Assembly (NCBI RefSeq): GCF_016862635.1 | Contig: NZ_BONI01000004.1 | Span: 161,999 to 225,998, forward strand | Direction: 5' to 3' | Length of the DNA: 64,000 nucleotides | Source of the DNA: Catellatospora coxensis | GTDB lineage: Bacteria; Actinomycetota; Actinomycetes; Mycobacteriales; Micromonosporaceae | In this document: one piece after another, positions 34,069 through 42,170 of the stretch | Position numbering within the stretch: the first letter of the stretch is position 1 | How the letters are laid out: every line of letters begins with the position of its first letter | Program-made: the position numbers and the translations under genes | Notes under the pieces: generated by a model | What the model saw: only the letters and a program-made list of their open reading frames with translations | What the model was told of the DNA's origin: nothing | Databases searched by the model: none

Positions 34069-34380
34069 ATGCGCAGAGCACTGGTAATCGGCATCGGCAC
34101 GGCCGCGATCGCGGTCGCCGCCGCGACCGCCGTGGCGGCGGCGTCCGACGGCCCCGGCGGCGTGAACCGGCCGAGCCCGTCGCCGTCCGCCGTCGTGTCA
34201 CCGTCGGCCGCACGGTCGGCCTCGGTCACGCCGTCGGCCGCGCCCAAGCTGTCCAGGTCGGCAGCTTCCTCCCCGCGCCCGAGCGCGTCAGACGACCACG
34301 GCGGCCGCGGCAGGGGAACCGACGACGGTCCTGGTGACGATGACGGCGGCGACCGTCGCGGAAAGGGCTCCGACGACTGA
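34069..34380 (+). CDS. Small secreted Ser/Pro- and Asp/Gly-rich protein
   Basis: 103 aa from ATG 34069 behind GAAGGAG. Signal peptide with a core GIGTAAIAVAAATAVAAA. The mature part has no expected fold: ~45 residues rich in Ser, Pro and Ala, then a strongly acidic-basic Asp/Gly/Arg tail (DDGPGDDDGGDRRGKGSDD). Composition suggests an unstructured cell-surface polyelectrolyte, perhaps binding cations. Placed behind the two-component operon and under the same repeat box, so it is a likely target of that system (inference). Confidence 0.65.
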   Translation: MRRALVIGIGTAAIAVAAATAVAAASDGPGGVNRPSPSPSAVVSPSAARSASVTPSAAPKLSRSAASSPRPSASDDHGGRGRGTDDGPGDDDGGDRRGKGSDD

Positions 34381-34534
34381 GCCGGCCATTCGCGGGGGCG
34401 GTCCGGCGGCGTGCCCGGTGCGCCGCAGGACCGCTTCCGCAACCGGCGGTATCGGCCACCGCAGCGCCCCGTGAGCCCGCATGGATGCCGCCCTGCGAGG
34501 CTGAGAAGGTGGTTCGCTCCTCGGCCCGCCGGAT

Positions 34535-34900
34535 TCAGCCGGACCCGGCTCGGCTCCAGTCGTCGGTGCCACCCAGTCGCGCGGTCAGCCAGAGTCCCGG
34601 GTCGTCGGCCTCCGCGTCGAAGCGGTCGAATGTCGGGTCCCACAAGGACAGGAACACGAGCCGCCACGGCAGCCGATAACGATGGGTGAAGGTGGCGACG
34701 TCGGGCTGCTCGATGGTGAGTTGTCGCCTCCGCAGGCTGCCGCGGTGGCGGACCGTCGCTCCGGGACCTATCTCCACCTGCCGATCACCGATGCGGAGAG
34801 TCCTCTGTCCACCGGACTGGCGAAACTCCGCGGGCAGCTCACCGAGCTGTCCAACCCGAACGATGGTGTCCGGATCCCCTGTGGTTTCGTTTCCCGACAC
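34535..34900 (-). CDS. Hypothetical protein
   Basis: 121 aa from GTG 34900 behind AAGGGGA. No signal peptide or membrane helix. A central strand-rich part (GGQRTLRIGDRQVEIGPGATVRHRG) is followed by aromatic-rich YRLPWRLVFLSLWDPTFDRFD and a C-terminal GLWLTARLGGTDDW. No family recognised. The codon bias and ribosome site support it. It ends near 34535, with no partner on that strand other than the CoaD-like gene upstream (77 bases away). Confidence 0.55.
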   Translation of the reverse strand: MSGNETTGDPDTIVRVGQLGELPAEFRQSGGQRTLRIGDRQVEIGPGATVRHRGSLRRRQLTIEQPDVATFTHRYRLPWRLVFLSLWDPTFDRFDAEADDPGLWLTARLGGTDDWSRAGSG

Positions 34901-34976
34901 GCCGTCCCCTTCCCGAACACGTGTCAGCGTATTCCGGCACCATCGCGTCAGTGGGCCCCAAGGTCCTGGTGAGCGC

Positions 34977-35414
34977 TCAGGTTCGCAGCGTCCGTACCGC
35001 GGAGGACGACATCGTTGCCAGCTCCGGCCGGGTGGGCACGAACACCGTCGTCACTCCCAGGGCTTCATTCGTCGCTGCGAGTTCGTGTTCGCGCTGGTAG
35101 TCAGTGGAGTTCCGGACGCCGCGAACGATGACACCGCATCCATGGTCCCGGCAGTACTCCACGGTCAGCCCATGCCAGGCGGCCACCGAGACGTTCTCCC
35201 AGTCCGCAGGAAGCAGCCGCTGAACCTCCGTCGCCCGCGCGGCAGCGGTCTGGGACGGCCGTTTGTCGGCATTGACGGCGACCAGCACGGTGACGTGATC
35301 GAACATTCGGCGTGACCGGTCGACCACGTCGAAGTGACCTGGTGTGAAGGGGTCGAAGGTCCCGGGATAGACCGCTCGAGTCGAGTCGACCCCGTCGGCA
35401 GGAGCATGCGGCAT
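34977..35414 (-). CDS. coaD: Pantetheine-phosphate adenylyltransferase-like nucleotidyltransferase
   Basis: 145 aa, somewhat shorter than the usual ~160 for CoaD. Nucleotidyltransferase signatures are clear: AVYPGTFDPFTPGHFDVVDRS (T/HxGH as TPGH), VIVRGVRNSTDYQREHELAATNEALG (the RG loop for ATP) and MSSSAVR (substrate SSS motif). It catalyses ATP + 4'-phosphopantetheine to dephospho-CoA. The C-terminal helix pair found in standard CoaD is missing, ending just after SSSAVRTLRT, and the gene is away from the usual rsmD/recG neighbours, so this may be an extra paralogue with a different substrate. Confidence 0.7.
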   Translation of the reverse strand: MPHAPADGVDSTRAVYPGTFDPFTPGHFDVVDRSRRMFDHVTVLVAVNADKRPSQTAAARATEVQRLLPADWENVSVAAWHGLTVEYCRDHGCGVIVRGVRNSTDYQREHELAATNEALGVTTVFVPTRPELATMSSSAVRTLRT

Positions 35415-35516
35415 CGCGCCAGACTACGGCCTGTTTCACGACGCGTCGGATTGAGGAGACAGCCTTCCGGGCGTCCCGCGCCCGGCTGTGGCCAAGGGAG
35501 TCATAGTGTCTAGAAC

Positions 35517-35828
35517 GTGAACAGGGAAGTGATAGCGTTCCTGCGCCGCAAGCTGGAGCAAGACGAACACGACGTCGTCGCACTTCAGGCTCTCGCTCCG
35601 CCTGGCGTGCGGGTCACCTTGACCAGCACCATGCCCATGATCGACATGGTCCGCTCGGTCGTCGACCGCTACGCCGAGGTCGAACACCTGGACACGCCGG
35701 ATGCCGCGAACGGGGGCGACGCGTTCGAGGTCGGCCGAGCCGTCGGCCTCGGGACGGCTGTCAGGAGCCTCGCCTTGATCTACCGCGCGGACCTCTACTT
35801 CGGCGACAGGTGGAACCCGAACGACTAA
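35517..35828 (+). CDS. DUF6221-like small protein
   Basis: 103 aa from GTG 35517; the nearest purine-rich tract (GGGAG) is too far upstream to be a good ribosome site. The start REVIAFLRRKLEQDEHD and the end AVRSLALIYRADLYFGDRWNPND match the pattern of DUF6221, a family of small actinobacterial proteins often scattered near phage-like or accessory genes; the middle, which in the family carries the conserved PGPW motif, is degenerate here (ALAPPGVRVTLT). Function unknown. Confidence 0.5.
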   Translation: MNREVIAFLRRKLEQDEHDVVALQALAPPGVRVTLTSTMPMIDMVRSVVDRYAEVEHLDTPDAANGGDAFEVGRAVGLGTAVRSLALIYRADLYFGDRWNPND

Positions 35829-35918
35829 CTCCGGCTTACCGCCGGCGCCTGGCGTGTGATGCGAGGCGTGGTTCGAACTTGATTGACGGGATGATCGGGC
35901 GGGTTCTACCGTCGCGCG

Positions 35919-36803
35919 ATGCGCCCCGGAGAGATCGTCGTCGCCGTCGAGCAGGTACGCGCCCTGATCGACGAGCAGTTCCCCGAGTGGTCGGACCTGC
36001 CGATCGTGGCGCAGCCGCTGAACGGCACCGACAACGCGCTGTTCCGGGTGGGTGATCGTCTGACGGCTCGGCTGCCGCGGGCGCAGTGGGCGGTCGACCA
36101 GGTGGCGACCGATACGAGCTGGCTGCCGCGGCTGGCGCCGCACCTGCCGGTGGCGGTGCCGGTGCCGATCGCGGCCGGCCGGCCGGGCGGCGACTATCCG
36201 TGGCCGTGGACGGTCGTCCCGTGGCTGGCCGGGCGCAATCCGCGAGCCGGGCAGGACCACGTCGAACTAGCCGTCGACCTGGCCGGATTCGTGCGCGCGA
36301 TGATCGCGATCGAGCCGATGGACGGGCCGGTCAAGGACGGGATCCAGCGCGGTGTCCCGCTGGCGCGCCGGGACGAGGTGACCCGCTGGTCGATCGCGGC
36401 GCTGGGGGACCGGATCGACGGGCGAGCGGTGACCGCGGCCTGGGACGAGGCGATGGCGGCCGACGAGTGGCCCGGGCCGCCGGTGTGGCTGCACGGTGAT
36501 CTCCTGGAGGGCAACCTGCTGGTCGACGGGGGCAGGCTCACCGGGGTGATCGACTTCGGTGGGCTCGGTCGCGGTGATCCGGCGGTCGAGGTGCTGCCGG
36601 GTTGGAGCCTGTTCGATGCCCGCGCGCGGGCCGCCTACCGGGAGGCGCTCGGGTTCGACGACGCGACGTGGGTACGCGGGTGGGCCTGGCCGCTGTCGGG
36701 CACGCTGTACTGGCTGGCAGACCTGTGGGACACGATCAGCGGGCAGGATCGCGAGGAAGCGATCCGCTACATCGGCTACATCGTGCGCCACCGTCACGGC
36801 TGA
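35919..36803 (+). CDS. Aminoglycoside phosphotransferase (APH) family kinase
   Basis: 294 aa from ATG 35919. Kinase-like fold: nucleotide-binding N lobe around PLNGTDNALFRVGDRLTARLPR, and the catalytic loop WLHGDLLEGNLLVDGGRLTGVIDFGGLGRGDPAVEVLPGW, holding the APH Brenner motif HGD (catalytic Asp), Asn and the Mg-binding DFG. The N lobe lacks an obvious glycine-rich loop, as usual in this family. Substrates in this group range from aminoglycosides to homoserine and macrolides; nothing here identifies which. A perfect 19-bp terminator follows. Confidence 0.8.
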   Translation: MRPGEIVVAVEQVRALIDEQFPEWSDLPIVAQPLNGTDNALFRVGDRLTARLPRAQWAVDQVATDTSWLPRLAPHLPVAVPVPIAAGRPGGDYPWPWTVVPWLAGRNPRAGQDHVELAVDLAGFVRAMIAIEPMDGPVKDGIQRGVPLARRDEVTRWSIAALGDRIDGRAVTAAWDEAMAADEWPGPPVWLHGDLLEGNLLVDGGRLTGVIDFGGLGRGDPAVEVLPGWSLFDARARAAYREALGFDDATWVRGWAWPLSGTLYWLADLWDTISGQDREEAIRYIGYIVRHRHG

Positions 36804-36809
36804 CCGTGC

Positions 36810-36856
36810 GGCGTCGACAGCCCGGCCGTGATCGTCGCGGCCGGGCTGTCGACGCC
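36810..36856. terminator. Perfect 19-bp stem bidirectional terminator
   Basis: Bases 36810-36828 pair exactly with 36838-36856 (core GACAGCCCGG / CCGGGCTGTC) around a 9-base loop. It lies 6 bases after the APH gene and 14 bases before the end of the minus-strand ORF at 36871, serving both. Confidence 0.8.
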
Positions 36857-36870
36857 GATCACCTATCGGT

Positions 36871-37227
36871 TCACAGCGGTCCGATCCGCCGCTGCCGGCA
36901 CGCCATACGGCGTCCCAGTCCCAGGCCATGGGCGTGCGGCATCGCCCGGCCCGGCCCGGTGGCGGCGCGGAGGCCGGGCCGGAGGCGGCGTGCGGCCGGT
37001 CCGGAGCCCCGGGTCGCGTGGAGCCATAGCGTGATCCGCTCCAGGACCGTGGGCGTCGCCGAGTCCGGGCGGGCGGTGCACAGTGCGAGCAGCCAGGCGT
37101 CGAGGAGTCGGTGGTCGACGTCGACGCGGAAGGCGCCGCCGGTCCGCGACTGCTCGGATGCGCAGGCGTGGCGATGGCGTGGGGCGAGGGGGAGGCGCGT
37201 GGGCGCGACTGCCCGGTTTTCGAGCAT
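36871..37227 (-). CDS. Hypothetical protein, 118 aa
   Basis: Almost every codon ends in G or C in this frame, and the shared terminator immediately after it supports a real gene. No signal peptide. The middle VDVDHRLLDAWLLALCTARPDSATPTVLERITLWLHATRGSGPAARRL predicts two helices; the termini are Arg-rich and may be disordered. No family recognised. An upstream promoter for it would lie in 37228-37412, which shows no clear boxes. Confidence 0.45.
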   Translation of the reverse strand: MLENRAVAPTRLPLAPRHRHACASEQSRTGGAFRVDVDHRLLDAWLLALCTARPDSATPTVLERITLWLHATRGSGPAARRLRPGLRAATGPGRAMPHAHGLGLGRRMACRQRRIGPL

Positions 37228-37412
37228 GGAGGTACACCGGTTTCTGTGAGAAGTCCGCAGCAGGAAGGTGCGCGGCGCACAGGCGCGACGCGCGACAGGT
37301 TCAGCGCTCGGTGGGTCTCACAGGGTGTACAACGGCCGGTCCTTGGCTCGACGGCGTGGCTGGGCAGCAGGTTAGCGGTGCGCGGCGGCTCCGGTCCACT
37401 GATTTCGGGCGC

Positions 37413-38684
37413 CTACGGGCGGTGCCTGACCGGTTTGAAGAAGTCTCCCGCGGCCATGTACGCGAAGACGGACAGTCCGATCCGTACGCCCTGGTTGTCG
37501 GCGGAGCGGAAGTGGACGCCGCCCCAGATGCGGGCTTCGACGACCTCGGCCAGGGCCTTGGAGAAGCTCGGGAAGTGCCGGGTCGCGGCGGCGGCGGGGC
37601 TGTACGCGCTGAAGGAGATGTCGTCCCGCTGGTAGAAGTAGGCCAGGGTCGCCATCGACGCCGACGTGAAGCAGGTGTGGCCGGAGGTGTACTCGGGGAA
37701 CGGCGGTGTGACGAGCAGCGGCATCCAGTTCGGGTCGCCCGCGGTCGCCTGGTTGCCGTCGGTGTCGCCGAGTTGGACCGCTGTCACGGGCCGCCAGAAG
37801 TTCCAGTGCTCCTTCTCGGCGTAGCAGGCGATGAGCGCGTCGGCCTCGGTCATGTCGACCATGGCGAACATGCGTGCGGCCTGCAGCGTGTTCAGTCCCC
37901 GGCTGGTCGCGACCTGGCGTTTGATCTCCCATTCGGTGAGGCGCCGGTCGTGCCACCAGATGGCGGCCGACGTCTGGTCGGCGGTGCGTGCCGTGCTGCC
38001 GACCCCGCCGAGCCGCTTGATCTCGTTGTAGTCACGGGTGTAGGCGCTGCTGGTGAGCGCGGGTGGTCCGGAGGTGCGGAACATGGACGCGTCGGGGAGG
38101 AGGAACGGCTTGAGGTGCCCCGTCCACGCGCCGGCGGAGGCGAACGTCGGCGGGGTCGGCCGCCACTGGCCGGGCTGGGTGCCCACCTGCCAGGTCTGCG
38201 AGCCGAACGCGCCGTCGTCGCGCCGTGCCGCGATCATCGCGGCCGCCGCCTGCGTGCCCACCGTCACGCCGCGCTGTTTGGGGGTGCCGTCGGGAATCGC
38301 TGCCAGCGCGGTGTCGTACTGGGCCTGGAGTCGTGCCAGCTGACCGGGGAACAGCGACACGAGCATGCGGTGCGCGGCCGTCGCGACGGCTGCCTCGGTC
38401 GACTCCGTTCCGTCGGCGGCCGGTGCGCCGAGGTATGGCCGGTACGGCCTGCCCGCGATCGCGTTGACCGCGTCGTAGACGGCCCCGTGCACCATCGCGA
38501 AGCTGCGTGCCTGCTCGTTGGGCTGCTGCTGGGCGACGTCCCAGATGGCCTGCTGGGCGTTGGCGTCCCAGGTGATGACCGGGTTGGTGGTGGCGGCCTG
38601 GGCGACCGACGGGCTGATCGTCGCCGTCGAGGTGAGCACCAGGGCCGTGGAGACGACGACGCGCAGGACAGTACGCCTTGACAT
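37413..38684 (-). CDS. Secreted vanadium-dependent haloperoxidase / PAP2-like protein
   Basis: 423 aa from ATG 38684 behind GGGGAGA. Signal peptide to about SVAQA-AT (~residue 31). An all-helical vanadate/phosphatase fold with the three active-site motifs: KEHWNFWRP (KxxxxxxRP), EYTSGH (in place of PSGH) and ARIWGGVHFRSAD (RxxxGxHxxxD-like). Vanadium haloperoxidases oxidise halides with H2O2; close relatives are acid phosphatases. It lies 110 bases downstream of the ABC permease gene on the same strand, with a possible promoter of its own (TGACAC-N16-TATACA on the minus strand in the gap). Whether it is peroxidase or phosphatase cannot be told from sequence alone. Confidence 0.8.
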   Translation of the reverse strand: MSRRTVLRVVVSTALVLTSTATISPSVAQAATTNPVITWDANAQQAIWDVAQQQPNEQARSFAMVHGAVYDAVNAIAGRPYRPYLGAPAADGTESTEAAVATAAHRMLVSLFPGQLARLQAQYDTALAAIPDGTPKQRGVTVGTQAAAAMIAARRDDGAFGSQTWQVGTQPGQWRPTPPTFASAGAWTGHLKPFLLPDASMFRTSGPPALTSSAYTRDYNEIKRLGGVGSTARTADQTSAAIWWHDRRLTEWEIKRQVATSRGLNTLQAARMFAMVDMTEADALIACYAEKEHWNFWRPVTAVQLGDTDGNQATAGDPNWMPLLVTPPFPEYTSGHTCFTSASMATLAYFYQRDDISFSAYSPAAAATRHFPSFSKALAEVVEARIWGGVHFRSADNQGVRIGLSVFAYMAAGDFFKPVRHRP

Positions 38685-38795
38685 GGATCTCCCCGTTCCG
38701 GACGTAACTTGCCGACCAGAACTTATCGAACCATTCCAATGTATAGAGCGCAATGTCGAATGTGTCAGGACCGCCCCTGCGTGAAGCCGTCCGGG

Positions 38796-39656
38796 TCACC
38801 CCTTGACCGCGCCGAGTGTCTGGCCGCGGATGAGGTAGCGCTGGGCGAGCACGAACACGACGAGGACCGGCAGCGTCGTCACGAGGGTGGCCAGGGCCAG
38901 GTGCGGGGCGTACAGGCGGACGTCCAGGCCGGCCGCGGTGGTCGGGTCGAACAGCGGGCTGGAGGACACGAGCTGCTGCAGTCCCACCGACACGGTCGTG
39001 CTGGTCGACAGGGGGAGCAGCACCATCGGCAGGAAGAAGTTGGTCCAGTTCGCCACGAAACTGAAGAAGCCGACCAGCGCCACGGCCTGCTTGGAGATCG
39101 GAAGTGCGATCGTGAAGAAGGTCTGGACGTCGGTCAGGCCGTCCAGGCGGGCGGACTCCACGATCGGGGTGGGCAGCGTCGTCTTGAAATGGATGTAGGC
39201 GAGGTACACGCCGAACGGGAAGAAGCCCATGAGCAGCCCGACCACCCACAGGTTGTTGACCGCGCCGACCGCGCTCACCTCCAGGTAGATCGGGATCACC
39301 AGCACGGTGTTCGGGACGACCATGGTGAGCAGGGTCAGGAACCGCAGCAGGCGGCGGCCGCGGAAACGCAGCCGGGCCAGCGCGTACCCGGCGGGCAGCG
39401 CGGCGACGACGGCCACCACCGAACCCACGGACGCCACGATGATCGAGTTGGTGAGCCATTGCAGGAAGGTGCCGTCGTTGAAGGCGAGGATCGACTGCCA
39501 GGTCGCGACCGCGTTGCCGAGGGCGACGGCGGAGTCGGCGCCGTCGCCGCCGCGGAAGGCGACCGCGAGGTAGGCCAGCAGCGGGTAGCCGAAGACGGCG
39601 GCGAACAGCAGCAGGGTGGCGGTGCGGCCGATCCGGCCGAGGTGGGGGCTCAGCAT
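38796..39656 (-). CDS. Carbohydrate ABC transporter permease (MalG-like)
   Basis: 286 aa; starts four bases after the stop of the partner permease. Six membrane helices can be read, with the ABC coupling EAA-loop ESARLDGLTDVQTFFTIALPISKQ near residue 190. The end FVLAQRYLIRGQTLGAVKG is the highly conserved tail of MalG/LacG-type permeases. Pairs with the MalF-type permease upstream to form the channel. No ATPase gene is present in this operon; importers of this class commonly use a shared MsiK-type ATPase in actinobacteria (family knowledge). Confidence 0.92.
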   Translation of the reverse strand: MLSPHLGRIGRTATLLLFAAVFGYPLLAYLAVAFRGGDGADSAVALGNAVATWQSILAFNDGTFLQWLTNSIIVASVGSVVAVVAALPAGYALARLRFRGRRLLRFLTLLTMVVPNTVLVIPIYLEVSAVGAVNNLWVVGLLMGFFPFGVYLAYIHFKTTLPTPIVESARLDGLTDVQTFFTIALPISKQAVALVGFFSFVANWTNFFLPMVLLPLSTSTTVSVGLQQLVSSSPLFDPTTAAGLDVRLYAPHLALATLVTTLPVLVVFVLAQRYLIRGQTLGAVKG

Positions 39657-39660
39657 GGCG

Positions 39661-40605
39661 TCAACGCTCGTCCTGGAAGAGTCGGCTGCGGTGGATGACC
39701 AGCAGGCCGAGGCTGAGCGTGACCAGCAGCAGGATCACGGACATCGCCGCGGCGGCGGGTGTGTCGAGGATCTGGTACGCGTAGGTGAAGCTCAGCTGGT
39801 TCGGTGTCCACTGGGGTGAGATCAGGCCGTGGGTGACCTGGCTGAGCACCTGCGGTTCGAGGAACAGCTGGAAGCCGTAGGCGAGGTTGAGCAGTGTCAT
39901 GTAGCCGAGCCAGGGCCGCAGCATGGGCAGTTTCACGTGCCAGACGACGGCGCGTGCGGTGGCTCCGTCCACCCGTGCGGCTTCCAGCAGCTCGTCCGGT
40001 ATGCCGTTCAGGCCTCCGCACAGCACGATGATCCAGGTTCCCGCGCCCTGGAAGAACAGCATCGCGGCGAGGATGAACGGCAGGTTGTCCGGCTGTGCGA
40101 CCTCGTTGAGGCTGGTGTATCCGAAGCCGTCCCAGAGGAAGTCCACCGGGCTCTGGCCGGGGTTGAGCAGGAACAGCCACAGCATGAAGTTCGCGATGCC
40201 GGCCAGCGAGCCGGGCAGGTAGTAGACGAACCGCATGGTGGCGCCGAACCTGCGCGAGCTGGCGTCGATCAGCAGCGCCAGGATCACGACGGTGGTCAGC
40301 ATGACGGGCAGCCATACGCACAGGACCAGCGCGACATTGGTGAAGGTCTCGACGAAGCGGAAGTCGGCGGTGACGCGGGCGTAGCTGCTGAGCCCGCCGA
40401 AACCCGTCTCGGATTCGTTCTGGAGGCTTTTGACGACGGCGTACCCCACGGGGATGATCCCGCCGACGAGCAGGAGCAGGACGTAGGGGGTGACGAGCAC
40501 GGCGGCGGCGTGGTTCGGCCGTCGGCGCGGCGGGGGAGCCGGCGGTGCGGCGGCGCGTCGCGGCTGGATCCGGGGCCTGGTGGCGAGCTGCTCGCGGGCG
40601 GTCAC
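39661..40605 (-). CDS. Carbohydrate ABC transporter permease (MalF-like)
   Basis: 314 aa from GTG 40605, overlapping the binding-protein stop (GTGA); the frame is open much further upstream through the preceding gene, but that is a shadow. A Pro/Arg-rich cytoplasmic start is followed by six helices, with the coupling loop ELLEAARVDGATARAVVWHVKLPMLRPW near residue 215. Partner permease follows four bases later. Confidence 0.92.
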   Translation of the reverse strand: MTAREQLATRPRIQPRRAAAPPAPPPRRRPNHAAAVLVTPYVLLLLVGGIIPVGYAVVKSLQNESETGFGGLSSYARVTADFRFVETFTNVALVLCVWLPVMLTTVVILALLIDASSRRFGATMRFVYYLPGSLAGIANFMLWLFLLNPGQSPVDFLWDGFGYTSLNEVAQPDNLPFILAAMLFFQGAGTWIIVLCGGLNGIPDELLEAARVDGATARAVVWHVKLPMLRPWLGYMTLLNLAYGFQLFLEPQVLSQVTHGLISPQWTPNQLSFTYAYQILDTPAAAAMSVILLLVTLSLGLLVIHRSRLFQDER

Positions 40606-41930
40606 GATGACTGCACCGTGTACCCGAAGGAGCGTGCCTCCTGGGTGAGGCGCTCGCCGAACTGCCGCCAGGCGGCCGCGAACGGTTTGTCCGAGGTCAG
40701 CGCGGGGGTGATCGTGTGGGTCCAGACCGTGCCGGTGTTGTAGCGCGTGTAGTCGCGGTCGGGCCGCACGATGGTGGTGGCGAACACGAACGCCTCGGCG
40801 GCGCGGTCGAAGTCGGCGAGGTAGCGGGCCTGCTTCTGCTTGGCCAGCCACGGTTTCTGCAGCGGTTTGTAGCCGGGCAGGCCGACCGACAGGTCGACCT
40901 GCCATCGTGGATCGGCGGCGACGAACCGGGCGAAGGTGAGCACGTTGTCCAACTGGGTGCCTTTGATGTGGCGGGAGAAGCCCCACAGGCCGCCGCCTTC
41001 GGAGCCGGTCATCGGGGTGGCGTCCGTCGACCAGCGCAGCGGTTTGCCGGCGGTGATCCGTCCCGGTGGGACCTTCCACGTGTCGCGGAACAGGAAGTTG
41101 CCCCACCAGACGGCGCCCGGGCTCATCACCAGGCGCCGGCCGAGTGCGGCGGCGTCGGGGGAGAAGATGCCGGTCGGGGAGAGGGCGCCTGCGGTCAGCA
41201 GCCGGTCGAGCAGTTGCTGTACGCGGACGCAGCGCTCGTCGGACAGGGCGATGCGCACGTGCTTCTCGCTCGACGCGTCGTTGGTGGGGCAGCCCGAGGA
41301 CCACAGGTAGCGGTCGGGGGCGTAGGCGTCGCCGAGGAAGCCGGTGAGGTGGCCCGGGTGTTCGGCGGCGATGCGCAGGCTGAGGGCTTCGTACTCCTCC
41401 CAGGTGGTGGGCGGGTCGTAGCCCCACTCGTCGAGCAGGACCTGGTCGTACCAGAAGACGTCGGGCGCGGCGTCGTTGCGCAGGCAGCGGAACCGTTCAT
41501 CGATCCTGCACTGGTCGATGACGCTCGCAGGGTAGCCGGCCAGGATCTCGGCCAGGTCGACGCCGAGGTCGCGCGCGTAGTTGATTTTCGAGCTGGTCGC
41601 CCAGGCGATGTCGTCGTTGGACGGGAAGAAGATCGCATCGGGCCAGCCCTTGCCGGCCTGGTTGAACAGCACGAACTTCTGCTGCAGCTCGGTGCTGCCG
41701 ACGTTGCCGTTGATGGTGTTCACCTCGACCGGGATGTGCGGGAACGCCTTCTGGAACGCGTTGACCGCGGGCACCCGCGGCGGGTCGACCCATACGGTGA
41801 TCGGTCCGCCGGAGTCGGTCGCGTCCTGCGCGGTGCCGGCTCCCTCCACCGCCCGGCAGCCACCTGCCAGCAGGCATGCGGCCGCGAGTGCGGCGGCCGC
41901 CCAGACCCGGCGTTTGCGCACCCCGGTCAT
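40602..41930 (-). CDS. Extracellular solute-binding lipoprotein for a sugar ABC importer
   Basis: 442 aa from ATG 41930 behind AAGGTGAG. Lipoprotein signal with lipobox LLAGGC. Type-1 sugar-binding fold: ITVWVDPPRVPAVNAFQKAFPHIPVEV, GKGWPDAIFFPSNDDIAW, and TTWEEYEALSLRIAAEHPG. Forms an importer with the two following permeases. Divergent from the GH27 alpha-galactosidase, which suggests the cargo is a galactoside-containing oligosaccharide such as those released from galactomannan or raffinose (inference). An inverted repeat lies in its 5' leader. Confidence 0.9.
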   Translation of the reverse strand: MTGVRKRRVWAAAALAAACLLAGGCRAVEGAGTAQDATDSGGPITVWVDPPRVPAVNAFQKAFPHIPVEVNTINGNVGSTELQQKFVLFNQAGKGWPDAIFFPSNDDIAWATSSKINYARDLGVDLAEILAGYPASVIDQCRIDERFRCLRNDAAPDVFWYDQVLLDEWGYDPPTTWEEYEALSLRIAAEHPGHLTGFLGDAYAPDRYLWSSGCPTNDASSEKHVRIALSDERCVRVQQLLDRLLTAGALSPTGIFSPDAAALGRRLVMSPGAVWWGNFLFRDTWKVPPGRITAGKPLRWSTDATPMTGSEGGGLWGFSRHIKGTQLDNVLTFARFVAADPRWQVDLSVGLPGYKPLQKPWLAKQKQARYLADFDRAAEAFVFATTIVRPDRDYTRYNTGTVWTHTITPALTSDKPFAAAWRQFGERLTQEARSFGYTVQSS

Positions 41931-41956
41931 CAACTCACCTTATTCATCGGACGTGT

Positions 41957-41991
41957 TGCTGTGACAGGGATACGTCAGACCTGTTACAGCA
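41957..41991 (-). promoter_or_regulatory. Inverted repeat in the ABC operon leader
   Basis: TGCTGTGACAGG (41957-41968) and CCTGTTACAGCA (41980-41991) pair with one mismatch around 11 bases. It lies downstream of the predicted minus-strand promoter and 27 bases before the binding-protein start, so it could be a repressor roadblock site or an RNA hairpin. Confidence 0.5.
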
Positions 41992-42014
41992 CGCTCAGGC
42001 TGGCCGCATTCGGC

Positions 42015-42043
42015 ATTAGACATCGGACGATTAGTCATGTCAA
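42015..42043 (-). promoter_or_regulatory. Predicted sigma-70-type promoter for the ABC operon
   Basis: On the minus strand TTGACA (42043-42038) is followed after 17 bases by TCTAAT (42020-42015), close to consensus and rare in this genome. Confidence 0.55.
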
Positions 42044-42092
42044 TCCGTCGTTGACCTGGCCCGTCCTCGGGCGGCCGGTGATCCGGCATCGG

Positions 42093-42120
42093 TTGACACG
42101 GGACATGTGATCGCTAACAT
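42093..42120 (+). promoter_or_regulatory. Predicted promoter for the GH27 gene
   Basis: TTGACA (42093-42098), 16 bases, TAACAT (42115-42120); the start codon is 51 bases downstream. Confidence 0.5.
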
Positions 42121-42170
42121 TCATGTGGTCCGATAGGCTCTCGCCGCGCGAGCCCCTCGTGGAGGGTCTG

